From positions 1 through 62,156 of the forward strand of contig JAIBJO010000009.1 of assembly GCA_020029615.1 (NCBI GenBank): DNA of 62,156 nucleotides, given 5' to 3'. Shown here one piece after another: positions 16,902 to 25,434 of this stretch. The DNA comes from Actinomycetota bacterium (lineage in GTDB: Bacteria; Actinomycetota; Thermoleophilia; Gaiellales; Gaiellaceae). The notes below the pieces were generated by a model, which was not told the DNA's origin, made no database searches, and saw only the letters and a program-made list of their open reading frames with translations. Both the position numbers and the translations under genes were made by a program. Within the stretch, counting starts at the first letter, position 1. The number at the start of each line of letters is the position of its first letter.

Positions 16902-18302
16902 ATGTCCGAGAAGATGTGGGGTAGCGAGCCGTTCTGGGGGCTCGGCTACGAGTGGGATCCGGACTGGACACTGACCGATCGCCAGAGAGAGCTCCGCGCG
17001 CTCCTCATCGAGCTGTGCGAGAGGGAGATGCGGGCAAACGCCAAGCGCTCCGACGACGAGCTGCTCTTCCCGCGGCGCAACCTCGAGCTCCTCGGCGAGC
17101 ATGGGTTTCTCGGGCTGACCGTGCCCGAGGAGTACGGCGGTCTCGGCGAGAACCACGTGGCGTTCGCGATGACGTGCGAGACGATCGCGCGCTACGGCTG
17201 CGCGTCTACGGCGATGTGTTACGTCATGCACATCGGCGCGGTGATGGCGATCATGTACCGCCCGACCGAGGAGCTCGTCGACAAGTACATCCGCCCGCTG
17301 CGCTCGGGCAAGATCGGCACGCTCTCCTACTCCGACCCCGAGACGGGCTCTCACTTCTGGTACCCGATCTCGTCGGGCGCCGAGCGCGCGAACGGCGGTT
17401 TCAAGGTGCGCAAGAAGGCGTCGTGGACGACATCGGCCGGATTCGCGGACTTCTACGTCGTGCAGACGACGAGCCCGGACTTCAAGGGGTACGACGACCT
17501 CTCCGTGTGGGTCATCGACGGTGAGGACGCGCAGGCGCAGCCGTCGCTCTGGGACGCGCTCGGCCTACGCGGGAATCAGTCCGGACCGCTCGAGGTGCCG
17601 GACGTCGAGATACCTGCCGAACAGCTCATCGGGCCGCTCGGAGACGGCGCCGCCTCGAACGACGAGATCGTCGACCCTTTCTTCCTCATCGGGTCGTCGT
17701 CCGTGTGGAACGGCATCGCGCTCGGGACCATCGACATCGCGAAGCGGCACACGACGCGCAAACGGCACGTCGACGTCGGCCTGCGCGTCGCCGACTACCC
17801 GACGATCCAGGACTACGTCGGCGAGTGCGTGATGGACTCGAACGCCGCACGCCTGTTCGTCTACTCGGTCGCGCAGGCGATGGACCGCGAGACGAACGAC
17901 AACACCAAGGAGCTCGCCGTCGGCGACGTCGCCCGGGCGAACTTCCTGCACTGGGCGTGGCAGATCAAGTTCGAGGCGGCGAAGAACGTCGCCAACGTCG
18001 TCGACAAGATGCTGCATGCGTGCGGAGGCTCGGGCTACAAGGCAGACATGGAGCTCGAGCGCTACCTCCGCGACGGGAAGGCCGGCTGGGTGATGGGGCC
18101 GACGAACGAGGTGCTGCGCCAGTTCGTCGGCAAGGCGGTCCTCCTCGGCTTCGAGGCGCTCGACTACTGGAACCAGTCGTACAACCGCCGCGCCGTCGAG
18201 AACGAGGTGAAGAAGCTGGACGCCGACGGCAAGCGGGAGCTGGCGGAGAAGCTCGTGGCCGAGGCGGCCGAGATGGAGGCGAAGGCGCCAGCCGCCACGT
18301 GA
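16902..18302 (+). CDS. Acyl-CoA dehydrogenase-like flavoprotein
   Basis: A 466-residue protein with acyl-CoA dehydrogenase architecture: N-terminal helices with FLGLTVPEEYGGLGENHVAF near 70, a beta domain with KVRKKASWTTSAGFADFYVV, and a C-terminal helical domain with HACGGSGYKADMELERYLRD. The segment that in classical enzymes reads IYEGT and holds the catalytic glutamate reads VMGPT here, with a C-terminal extension of about 45 residues. It may therefore oxidise something other than an acyl-CoA, or use a glutamate elsewhere. ATG 16902 has GGAGGTGAGC upstream. The next gene begins one base after its stop, so the two products probably cooperate. Confidence 0.85.
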   Translation: MSEKMWGSEPFWGLGYEWDPDWTLTDRQRELRALLIELCEREMRANAKRSDDELLFPRRNLELLGEHGFLGLTVPEEYGGLGENHVAFAMTCETIARYGCASTAMCYVMHIGAVMAIMYRPTEELVDKYIRPLRSGKIGTLSYSDPETGSHFWYPISSGAERANGGFKVRKKASWTTSAGFADFYVVQTTSPDFKGYDDLSVWVIDGEDAQAQPSLWDALGLRGNQSGPLEVPDVEIPAEQLIGPLGDGAASNDEIVDPFFLIGSSSVWNGIALGTIDIAKRHTTRKRHVDVGLRVADYPTIQDYVGECVMDSNAARLFVYSVAQAMDRETNDNTKELAVGDVARANFLHWAWQIKFEAAKNVANVVDKMLHACGGSGYKADMELERYLRDGKAGWVMGPTNEVLRQFVGKAVLLGFEALDYWNQSYNRRAVENEVKKLDADGKRELAEKLVAEAAEMEAKAPAAT

Positions 18303-18303
18303 G

Positions 18304-20628
18304 ATGACTCTTTCCGGGACATCGGGCCTCGTGCGGGGCCTCCTCCCGGAGGACCCGTTCCTGGAGACGTACCTCGTCAGGCCGGGCGGAGCCACCGTCG
18401 TCGGGCTGGGGCCGGACGAGCGCATGACCGTCGTGGACACGCGCGGCGGCCAGGTCGCCGAGGTGTCCGTGCTCGGGGCCGACGGGCGAGACGATGCTGC
18501 CGCCCTCGATGCGAAGGCGGACGCGCCGGCCACCGTGATCCGAGCCGCCCTTGCAGACCGCAACGGCAGCCTGCTCGCGCACGAGCTCGGGTCCCGCAGC
18601 CTCGACCCTGCCGGTGCGCTCGCGGTCCGGCTGTTCGACGAGTGGTCGCCTGCGGGGTCGGCGCAGACGTTCCGCGCCGAGCGAGCGGTCACCGTGGTCG
18701 TCGCCGCGCCGGGCGGGCGCATCGTCGACGGTGCACCCCCGCCGTCGGAGCTTCTCGTCGAGGTGCGTCGCGCGACACCGCGCACGTACGAGCAGCAGGA
18801 GCTCCCTCTGCCGCTCGCCGAGCCTCGCCTCGACTTCCGCGTCGACGCAGCGACGGCGCTCGCGTACGAGGTTCGCGCCGGCGAGTTCATCCAGGTCATC
18901 GACGTCGAGGGGAAGCAGTGCTCCGACTTCCTCGCGTTTCATCGACAGAAGCTCGAGAGCGGGATCGAACGTGGGCTCGACGCGACGACGACGCGCTCGC
19001 TCATGGGCCAGGCATATCCGCAGCCGGGCTTGCAGGGGAAGTTCTACGACGTCGACCAGGATCCGCTCATCGAGGTCGTCCGGGACACCGTGGGCCGACA
19101 TGACGCATTCGGGCTGGCCTGTACGGCCAAGTACTACGAGGACAAGGGCTATCCGGGCCACGTCAACTGCTCGGAGAACTTCAACGGGCAGGTGACGCCC
19201 TTCGGCATCGCACCACGGGTCGGCTGGGAGGCGCTCAACTTCTTCTACAACACCGGCTTCGACGCCAACAACGTGTTCGTCATGGACGAGCCGTGGTCGC
19301 GCCCGGGCGACTACGTCCTGCTCCGCGCGATGAGCGACCTCGTGTGCGCATCGTCCGCCTGCCCCGACGACATAGACCCGGCGAACGGCTGGCAGATCAC
19401 ACCCGTCCAGGTGCGTGTGTACGCGCCCGACAACACGTTCTCGCTCGCGATCGCTCGGCGCGTCACGGCCGACGCCGACCCGGTTCTCACGCGCGAGACG
19501 ACGTTCCAACCACGCACGGCCGAGCTGACGAAGAGCTTCGTCGAGTACCGCGGCTATTGGCTCCCGCACTGCTTCGACAACGAGGGCGCGATCGCCGAGT
19601 ACTGGGCCTGCCGCGAGAAGGTCGCGATCATGGATCTCTCGCCGCTGCGCAAGTGGGAGATCCTCGGGCCTGATGCCGAGACGCTCGTGCAGAAGGCGAT
19701 CACACGCGACGCACGCCGGCTCGCGGTCGGCCAGGTCACGTACACCGCCGCTTGCAACGAGACGGGCGGGATGATCGACGACGCGACCGTCTATCGCCTC
19801 GGCCAGGACAACTTCCGCTACGTGGGCGGGGACGAGTACGACGGCATCTGGCTCAGCGAGCTGCGCGAGAAGCTCGATCTCAAAGCGTGGGTCAAGCCGT
19901 CGACCGAAGAGCTCCACAACGTCGCCGTCCAGGGGCCTGAGAGCCGCGACCTGCTGAAGAAGGTCGTGTGGACGCCGCCCGCGCAGACCTCACTCGAGGA
20001 CCTCAAGTGGTTCCGATTCACGATCGGCCGCATCGGCACGTACGACGGGATCCCGATCATCGTCTCGCGCACCGGTTACACCGGTGAGCTCGGGTACGAG
20101 GTGTGGTGCCACCCCTCCGACGGGCCGGCGGTGTGGGACGCGATCTGGTCGGCCGGAGAAGAGCACGGCCTGACGCCGCTCGGCCTCGAGGCGCTCGACA
20201 TCCTCCGCATCGAGTCGGGCCTGATCTTCGCCGGCTGCGAGTTCGACGACCAGGTCGACCCGTTCGAGGCGGGAATCGGCTTCGCGGTCGATCTCCGCAC
20301 GGACGACGACTTCGTCGGGCGTGCGGCGCTCGAGGAACGCCGTGCACACCCGCAGCGGACACTCGTGGGCCTCGAGCTCGAGGGGAACGAGACTGCCGGC
20401 CACGGCGACGAGATCTACGTGGGCAGGCAGCGCGTCGGAGTCGTGACGAGCGGAACGCGGAGCCCGATCCTCAAGAAGAACATCGCCCTCGGACGGGTCG
20501 CCGTCCAGTTCACGGCGCTCGGGACAGCCCTCGAGGTCGGCAAGCTCGACGGCCTCCAGAAGCGCATCGCCGCCACCGTCGTTCGGTTCCCGTTCTACGA
20601 CCCCGACAAGACGCGCCCGCGCTCCTAG
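18304..20628 (+). CDS. DUF1989 domain fused to GcvT-like tetrahydrofolate aminomethyltransferase
   Basis: A 774-residue protein. Residues 1-170 look like a degenerate DUF1989 repeat, about 180-375 a full DUF1989 domain with likely metal ligands in CSDFLAF, GRHDAF, NCSENFNGQ and CASSACPDD, about 405-680 a GcvT folate-binding domain (SPLRKWEILGPDAE, RTGYTGELGYEV, LEALDILRIESG) and 690-770 a GCV_T_C barrel. GcvT domains move one-carbon units from amines to tetrahydrofolate; DUF1989 proteins accompany urea carboxylase and have no settled reaction. Coupled to the flavoprotein before it, the pair could be an oxidative demethylase delivering methylene-tetrahydrofolate. That role is inference. Confidence 0.87.
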   Translation: MTLSGTSGLVRGLLPEDPFLETYLVRPGGATVVGLGPDERMTVVDTRGGQVAEVSVLGADGRDDAAALDAKADAPATVIRAALADRNGSLLAHELGSRSLDPAGALAVRLFDEWSPAGSAQTFRAERAVTVVVAAPGGRIVDGAPPPSELLVEVRRATPRTYEQQELPLPLAEPRLDFRVDAATALAYEVRAGEFIQVIDVEGKQCSDFLAFHRQKLESGIERGLDATTTRSLMGQAYPQPGLQGKFYDVDQDPLIEVVRDTVGRHDAFGLACTAKYYEDKGYPGHVNCSENFNGQVTPFGIAPRVGWEALNFFYNTGFDANNVFVMDEPWSRPGDYVLLRAMSDLVCASSACPDDIDPANGWQITPVQVRVYAPDNTFSLAIARRVTADADPVLTRETTFQPRTAELTKSFVEYRGYWLPHCFDNEGAIAEYWACREKVAIMDLSPLRKWEILGPDAETLVQKAITRDARRLAVGQVTYTAACNETGGMIDDATVYRLGQDNFRYVGGDEYDGIWLSELREKLDLKAWVKPSTEELHNVAVQGPESRDLLKKVVWTPPAQTSLEDLKWFRFTIGRIGTYDGIPIIVSRTGYTGELGYEVWCHPSDGPAVWDAIWSAGEEHGLTPLGLEALDILRIESGLIFAGCEFDDQVDPFEAGIGFAVDLRTDDDFVGRAALEERRAHPQRTLVGLELEGNETAGHGDEIYVGRQRVGVVTSGTRSPILKKNIALGRVAVQFTALGTALEVGKLDGLQKRIAATVVRFPFYDPDKTRPRS

Positions 20629-20632
20629 GCGG

Positions 20633-20992
20633 ATGATTCGCATCGGCTCGATCGTTCTGCGCGTGGACGATCTACAGCGCCAGACCGAGTTCTGGGAGGC
20701 GACACTCGGTTACGAGCGTCGAGTGAGCGAAAGCGACGACTTCGTGCTGCTACGCCCGAGGGACGGCGCCGGGCCGAACCTGTCCCTGGATCGCGTTCGC
20801 TCCACGCTGCAGATTCCTCCGCGCGTCCACCTCGACCTGTACACCGAGGATCAGGCGGGTGAGGTAGAACGGTTGCTCGCGCTGGGCGCCACCGAGGTCC
20901 ACTGGGACAAGCGACCACCGGACGCCGACTACGTGATCCTCGCGGATCCCGAAGGCAACCGCTTCTGCGTCGTGGACATCACGCGCGAGTGA
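20633..20992 (+). CDS. VOC (glyoxalase/bleomycin resistance) family protein
   Basis: A 119-residue vicinal oxygen chelate protein made of two beta-alpha-beta-beta-beta units: IGSIVLRVDDLQRQTEFWEATLGY at the start and HLDLYTEDQAGEVERLLALGAT then LADPEGNRFCVVD at the end. It starts four bases after the stop of the DUF1989-GcvT gene and is probably in the same operon. Family members bind metals and range from lyases to resistance proteins; nothing fixes the substrate. Confidence 0.85.
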   Translation: MIRIGSIVLRVDDLQRQTEFWEATLGYERRVSESDDFVLLRPRDGAGPNLSLDRVRSTLQIPPRVHLDLYTEDQAGEVERLLALGATEVHWDKRPPDADYVILADPEGNRFCVVDITRE

Positions 20993-21062
20993 TCGACGGG
21001 TTCCCCGCCGAGCAGGTCGAGAGCTTCCGGCACGACGGCGTCCTGCTCGTGGAGGAAGGGCT
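20989..21062 (+). pseudogene. Remnant of a phytanoyl-CoA dioxygenase-type gene (N-terminus only)
   Basis: A GTG at 20989 overlaps the VOC stop in a GTGA and begins VIDGFPAEQVESFRHDGVLLVEEGL. This is the usual opening of PhyH-family Fe(II)/2-oxoglutarate oxygenases. The similarity ends near 21062, exactly where the convergent gene's stop lies. Further reading gives arginine-rich antisense sequence. The iron-binding core is absent, so this is a stump left by a deletion or rearrangement. Confidence 0.55.
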
Positions 21063-21522
21063 AGCCGGGCAGGAAGCCTCCGAGCCGTTCGAGCGCCTCG
21101 AGCACGAGCCACGGCGGCACCGACTCCGCCGCCTTCCGCACCAATGGAGCGACCAACCCGGGGAGCTCGCCCGCCGCGTCGGCCTCGTCCACCGCTCGCA
21201 CCAGGCGTTCGTGGATCGCGCGCTCCGCTTGCTCCCGCGCTATCCCCTCCCGCACCGAAAGCTTCGTGAACGCTTCCTCGCTGCGCAGCGCAAGCACGAG
21301 CTCCTCTCGAGACACGCCTAGCTCGCATGCGACCCCGTCGAGGGCGTTGAGGGCGATCCGCTCGATGGTCTCCCCCAGGCCATCCGGACCGGATCGCTCC
21401 CGCGCCTCACACGGATCGGCGACGGGGGTCGGCTCGAACGACCCACCGCCGAGCGCGAAGTACGGGACGACGACCGCCGCGACCAGCCCGAGCGCGACGA
21501 GATATGGGCCGGCTCGCTTCAC
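21061..21522 (-). CDS. Membrane-anchored protein of unknown function
   Basis: A 153-residue protein with one N-terminal membrane span (YLVALGLVAAVVVPYFALGG) and a mostly helical, acidic exported part. It contains CEARERSGPDGLGETIERIALNALDGVACELGV with two cysteines and then a segment of repeated RSEEAF/AREQAERAIHER-type helices. The GTG at 21520-21522 overlaps the MFS stop in a GTGA, so it depends on the transporter for translation and may be an accessory to it. I do not recognise the family. Confidence 0.7.
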   Translation of the reverse strand: MKRAGPYLVALGLVAAVVVPYFALGGGSFEPTPVADPCEARERSGPDGLGETIERIALNALDGVACELGVSREELVLALRSEEAFTKLSVREGIAREQAERAIHERLVRAVDEADAAGELPGLVAPLVRKAAESVPPWLVLEALERLGGFLPG

Positions 21523-22844
21523 GGCAGACCACGCCGTACGAAGAGAAGCGGCACGAACGCGCACAGTGTGAGCGCGGCCGCGAGCAGGAACGGCCCGGAG
21601 AACGCGCTCGTGACCGCGCGGTCGAGCTGCTCCTGGAGCCCCGACACGAGCGTGCGCCACTCGTGGTCGTCAGGACGGTCGGCGAGCGCTCGCTCGACGT
21701 CGGGCAGCTCGCCGGCCTCGCTCGAGCGGTCGACCTCGGCGAGCACGTCCTGCGCGACACCGAGCTTGTCGAGCGGTGGAATCTGGCTGTCGAGAACGAT
21801 CGCGGCGCCTGCCCGGATCGCCTCGTCGCGGTTCTCGTCGAGCGCGCTCGTGAGGACGGGCGCGAGCAGGAGCAGTCCGAAGACGACGCCCGCATGGCGC
21901 GCAGCGAGCGTCCAGCCCCCGTGGACGACCTGCTCGGCGCGACCGTGCAGCGCTAGCTCGGTGAGGCCGGCAACGGTCAGGCCGAGCCCGGCGCCGACGA
22001 GGATCTGCGGCGGGATCGTCCACATCCAGCCCGCCCTCGGCATGAGCGCGAGCGCGGTGAGGCCTCCGGCCAGAAGGATCACGCCGCAGGCGACGCCCTG
22101 AACGACGCCGAGGGCTCGTGGACGCCGCCGTCCGACGGCGATCGCCGTGAGCGGCATCACCGTGACGACGATGCCGGCCGCAGCAGGCGACAGCCCCCAA
22201 CCGTCTACGAGCAGCAGGACGACGAGGAAGAGCGCTGCGACGAGCCCGCCGGCGACGAGGAGGAGCGCGGCGTTCGCAGGGATCGAGGGCCGTCCGGCCG
22301 GCGCCGGCTCCGCCGACACGCTCACGGCGCGCAGCGCCAGCAGGAGCGCGAGAGCGAGCGGCACCTGCGCGAGGAAGATCGACTCCCAGCCGAGGAGTTG
22401 CGTGAGGATCCCCCCGGCCGCCGGGCCGAGCGCGGCGCCGAGCACGCCCGCCGCGACCCAGATGCGGAGCGCCCGCTCGTCGCTCCCCTCGACCTGCGAC
22501 AGGAGATCGAGCGCCGACGTGACCAGAAGCGCCGCACCGACCGCCTGAACGCATCTCGCACCCACGAGCACGTCGAACGAAGGAGCAAGCCCACACGCGA
22601 GCGACGCGCCCGCGAACACGACCACGCCGAGCGCCAGCGCCTCGCGCGGACGCCGGCGCGACGCGTACGCGACCGGCACGGCGACGACCGCGAGGACGAG
22701 GTTGAACGACGTGAGCACCCATGCGACCGAGGTGATCGCGACGTCGAACTGCCCGAGGATCTCGGGAAGCGCGAGCGTGACGATGGACGAGTCGGCGAGC
22801 GCGAGCCCGACGCCGGCAGCAAGCAGCGCCGTCCGGTGGGTCAC
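21519..22844 (-). CDS. MFS transporter (drug/multidrug efflux type)
   Basis: A 441-residue protein with about 12 to 14 membrane spans. It opens with ALADSSIVTLALPEILGQFD, the DHA2-type variant of the first-span motif, then SVAWVLTSFNLVLAVVAVPV, and motif C-like GAALGPAAGGILTQLLGWESIF in span 5, which marks exporters. An extra-cytoplasmic loop near residues 335-405 is charged and helical. The GTG at 22842-22844 overlaps the stop of the flavin reductase fusion in a GTGA. The exported compound is unknown. Confidence 0.87.
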   Translation of the reverse strand: MTHRTALLAAGVGLALADSSIVTLALPEILGQFDVAITSVAWVLTSFNLVLAVVAVPVAYASRRRPREALALGVVVFAGASLACGLAPSFDVLVGARCVQAVGAALLVTSALDLLSQVEGSDERALRIWVAAGVLGAALGPAAGGILTQLLGWESIFLAQVPLALALLLALRAVSVSAEPAPAGRPSIPANAALLLVAGGLVAALFLVVLLLVDGWGLSPAAAGIVVTVMPLTAIAVGRRRPRALGVVQGVACGVILLAGGLTALALMPRAGWMWTIPPQILVGAGLGLTVAGLTELALHGRAEQVVHGGWTLAARHAGVVFGLLLLAPVLTSALDENRDEAIRAGAAIVLDSQIPPLDKLGVAQDVLAEVDRSSEAGELPDVERALADRPDDHEWRTLVSGLQEQLDRAVTSAFSGPFLLAAALTLCAFVPLLFVRRGLP

Positions 22845-23851
22845 GCGGTCTCGCGAAAGCGCGCGGCGAGGAGCTCGATCAGCGCGATCGCGGCCCGCGG
22901 ATCGGCCTCGAGAGCACCGAGCAGCGCCTCCCGGGAGACGGCGAGGCTGCGCACCCGCCCGACGGCGTGGATGTCGGCGATACGGCCGCCGGCCGGGTCG
23001 AGCACTTCGATCTCGCCGATCAGCTCGCCCGGTCCGAGAGTGATCGTCCGTCCCGGCCGCTCGACGCACACCGTGCCCTCGAGCACGAGCAGGAGCTCGG
23101 AGCCCTTCTCACCGATCCGCATGATCGCTTCGCCGTCCGCATAGTCACGCTTCTCGCCGAGCGCGAGGATCGGATCGAGCAGCTCGCGCGGGAGGAGGGA
23201 GAAGACCTGCGGATCCTCGGTGAGCCGCTCGTACCGACCGCCGTGGAACAAGAGCGGTCGTCCGTCTCCGTAGCGCGCGAACTCGACCTGCCCGAGGAAG
23301 AGCGAGTGGTCGCCGCCCCAGTACGAGCGCACGACTCGCGCGACGAGGTGTGCGAGCGCGCCTTCGACGAGCGGCGTCTCGTGGACGACCTCGAAGCCAG
23401 GCTCGGGAACGTCCTCGGCAACGCGTCCGGCGAAGCGGTCGGAGAGTCCCGTCTGGTGCGCCTCGAGCACGCTGACTCCAAAGCGCGTCCCTTCGTGGAG
23501 AAGCGCCCCCATCCTCGCCCGGCGGTCGATCGAGATCAGCACGAGGGGCGGTTGCAGCGACACCGACATGAAGGCGTTGGCGGTCATTCCGTGCACCTGC
23601 TCGGCGACGCGCGCCGTGAGGACGGTGACCCCCGTGGCGAACATGCCGAGCGTCCGCCGGAAGGCGATCGCTGGATCGCCCTCGAGCCCCGCGCCGAGCT
23701 CGAGCTCGCTCCTCGACGGCGCCTCGTCGAACGACGCGCCGAACGCCTCCGGCGCCGCGATGGCTCTCTCGATCGCGACCTCGAACTCCTGGGGAGCGCC
23801 GCCTTCCACTACCTCGGATTCTGACGGTCGGGCCAGAGGCGGGGCGTTCAC
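22841..23851 (-). CDS. Flavin reductase domain fused to a cyclic nucleotide-binding domain
   Basis: A 336-residue protein in two parts. About 55-215 is an FMN-binding flavin reductase domain (FRRTLGMFATGVTVLTARV, GMTANAFMSVSLQPPLVLISI, GDHSLFLGQVEFA). About 220-330 is a cyclic nucleotide-binding fold (DYADGEAIMRIGEKGSELLLVLEG, GPGELIGEIEVLDPAGGR, SREALLGALEADP). Flavin reductases of this family supply reduced flavin to oxygenases or act on flavin-linked dehydrogenases. The fused domain may let a nucleotide or the membrane energy state gate activity, but the phosphate-binding arginine of classic cAMP sites is not clear. It is divergent from an FAD oxidase. Confidence 0.85.
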   Translation of the reverse strand: MNAPPLARPSESEVVEGGAPQEFEVAIERAIAAPEAFGASFDEAPSRSELELGAGLEGDPAIAFRRTLGMFATGVTVLTARVAEQVHGMTANAFMSVSLQPPLVLISIDRRARMGALLHEGTRFGVSVLEAHQTGLSDRFAGRVAEDVPEPGFEVVHETPLVEGALAHLVARVVRSYWGGDHSLFLGQVEFARYGDGRPLLFHGGRYERLTEDPQVFSLLPRELLDPILALGEKRDYADGEAIMRIGEKGSELLLVLEGTVCVERPGRTITLGPGELIGEIEVLDPAGGRIADIHAVGRVRSLAVSREALLGALEADPRAAIALIELLAARFRETA

Positions 23852-23973
23852 CCCGCTTCTCGTCCAGCCGATGGCTCAGGGCTACGCCGTGGTGGCGCCG
23901 CCGGATCCGGCCGCGGGCGCGAAGTCTCCCCCAGTGGCGGCTCGAGCCGGAATAGACTACGGTGTCGAGCAGT

Positions 23974-24004
23974 AGGCAATAGTGTTGACTAGGAGGCAAT
24001 AGTG
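23974..24004 (+). promoter_or_regulatory. Direct repeats overlapping the ribosome-binding site of the FAD oxidoreductase gene
   Basis: AGGCAATAGTG occurs at 23974-23984 and again at 23994-24004, exactly 20 bases apart, about two helical turns. The second copy runs over the start codon GTG (24002-24004), and its first bases belong to a perfect AGGAGG (23991-23996). A weaker AATAG lies at 23951-23955. The layout fits an operator for a repressor that would cover promoter and start, or a local duplication. The region also lies upstream of the divergent flavin reductase gene. Confidence 0.45.
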
Positions 24005-25318
24005 CGAATTGCGGAGCGTGCGCCCTATGTCGTCGTCGGCGCCGGGATCCACGGGCTGTCGACCGCGTACCACCTCGCCGGGGAGCTCCGCGCACGGGGC
24101 GCAGGGTCGGGGGCCGACATCGTCGTCCTCGACAAGGCGACGCCTGGCGCCGGGGCCTCGGGGATCGCATGCGGCGTCGTCCGCAACAACTACTTCCAGC
24201 CGGCGATGAGCGAGCTCATGCAGGCATGCGTCGAGGTATGGGAGTCGGATCCGGCCGCGTACCACTACAACGCCGTCGGCTACATCGCTCTCGGTGCCGC
24301 CGTGCAGGAGTCGGACCTCGCGGCCACGTTCGAGCGTCAGGAGCGGATCGGCTACCGCTCGGAGCTGATCACCGGCGAGGCCGAGGTCGACGCGCACATG
24401 AGAAGCCTGTTCCCCGACTGGCGAGCACAGGGCGTGACGATCTGCCTTCATGAGCACCAGGGCGGCTTCGCGTTCAACGTCGAGTCCGTGCTGGGGCTGC
24501 GCGACAAGTGCCTCGGCGAGGGCGTCTCCGTCCTGGAGGGCGTCGAGGTAACGGGCTTCGCGTCACGCGATGACGGCTCGGTCTCTGCAGTCGAGACCAG
24601 CGGGGGCCCGATCGAAGTCGGCGAGCAAGTCGTGATCGCTCCGGGCCCGTGGGCCGCGCAGCTCTGGGCCATGCTCGAAATGCCGGACCGGATCGACATC
24701 CGGACGCCATCGGGAGACGTTGTCCGCGACCGCCCGATGTGGACGTACTGGAACCTCCAGGAGGGCGAGATCACCGTCGACCCGTTGATGTTCGCGACCG
24801 CCGACGGCGGCGCACCGCCGGTCATCCACCTCGACACCGACGCCCCGCTCTACACGGACGACGGCGAGCTCGTCACCGGCGAGCTGTGGGGGATCTACTT
24901 CAAGCGCGACCGGCACGGAGTTCAGGGCGGCGCCTCGCCGCTCGTCGTCGAGGGCGACGTCGAGCTCGACCCCTATCCGTCGACGACCGACGTCGACCCG
25001 AGCTTCCCGGACATGTGGTGCGCCGCGCTCTCGCACTCGATGAGCCGCTTCGAGGGTAGCCGGGCGCAGTACAAGCAGGCGCGCTCGGGCGGGGTCGGCG
25101 CCTTCACCGCCGACAACTTCCCGGTCTTCGATTACGTCAGGCCGAACGTCTACGGGATCTTCGACTCGAACCACGGGTACAAGATGATCGGGGTCGGCCG
25201 CGAGGTGGCAGCGGTGCTGCTCGGCGACCACTCGCGCCTGCTGTACCCGTTCCGTTACGAGCGCTTCGCGACCGGTGACCTCCACCCGGTCTCGAGCTCG
25301 CCGTACCCCTGGTCCTAG
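24002..25318 (+). CDS. FAD-dependent oxidoreductase (DAO/sarcosine oxidase beta family)
   Basis: A 438-residue flavoprotein with the dinucleotide motif VVVGAGIHGLSTAYHL near residue 10, then DKATPGAGASGIACGVVRNNYF, a variant of the FAD-attachment block of sarcosine oxidase beta-type enzymes, and the C-terminal FAD contact NVYGIFDSNHGYKMIGVGREVA. It probably oxidises a secondary amine or amino acid. It is related to but distinct from the SoxB gene at 31651-32865. The GTG start is fixed by a perfect AGGAGG five bases upstream. The divergent flavin reductase may share regulation. Confidence 0.88.
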   Translation: MRIAERAPYVVVGAGIHGLSTAYHLAGELRARGAGSGADIVVLDKATPGAGASGIACGVVRNNYFQPAMSELMQACVEVWESDPAAYHYNAVGYIALGAAVQESDLAATFERQERIGYRSELITGEAEVDAHMRSLFPDWRAQGVTICLHEHQGGFAFNVESVLGLRDKCLGEGVSVLEGVEVTGFASRDDGSVSAVETSGGPIEVGEQVVIAPGPWAAQLWAMLEMPDRIDIRTPSGDVVRDRPMWTYWNLQEGEITVDPLMFATADGGAPPVIHLDTDAPLYTDDGELVTGELWGIYFKRDRHGVQGGASPLVVEGDVELDPYPSTTDVDPSFPDMWCAALSHSMSRFEGSRAQYKQARSGGVGAFTADNFPVFDYVRPNVYGIFDSNHGYKMIGVGREVAAVLLGDHSRLLYPFRYERFATGDLHPVSSSPYPWS

Positions 25319-25332
25319 TTGGGACGACGGCA

Positions 25333-25359
25333 GGTGCCTGGCTGAAGCGTCCAGGCACC
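25333..25359. repeat. Hairpin after the FAD oxidoreductase gene (GCCTGG family, first of two)
   Basis: GGTGCCTGG pairs with CCAGGCACC across a nine-base loop, 14 bases after the stop. It shares its stem with the hairpin at 25435-25460. No T-run follows. The two may protect or end the transcripts of the convergent genes. Confidence 0.55.
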
Positions 25360-25434
25360 AGAGACACGGGTGACTGGGCGCGACGAGGACGGCGGACAGG
25401 TCCCGCCCGTGTTTGGAGCGCCCGGGCGGTGGAC

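Noticed and set aside
23974-24004. The pair of direct repeats as a CRISPR or att site
   Set aside because: Only 11 bases, two copies, no spacers and no integrase gene nearby; a regulatory site is a better fit.
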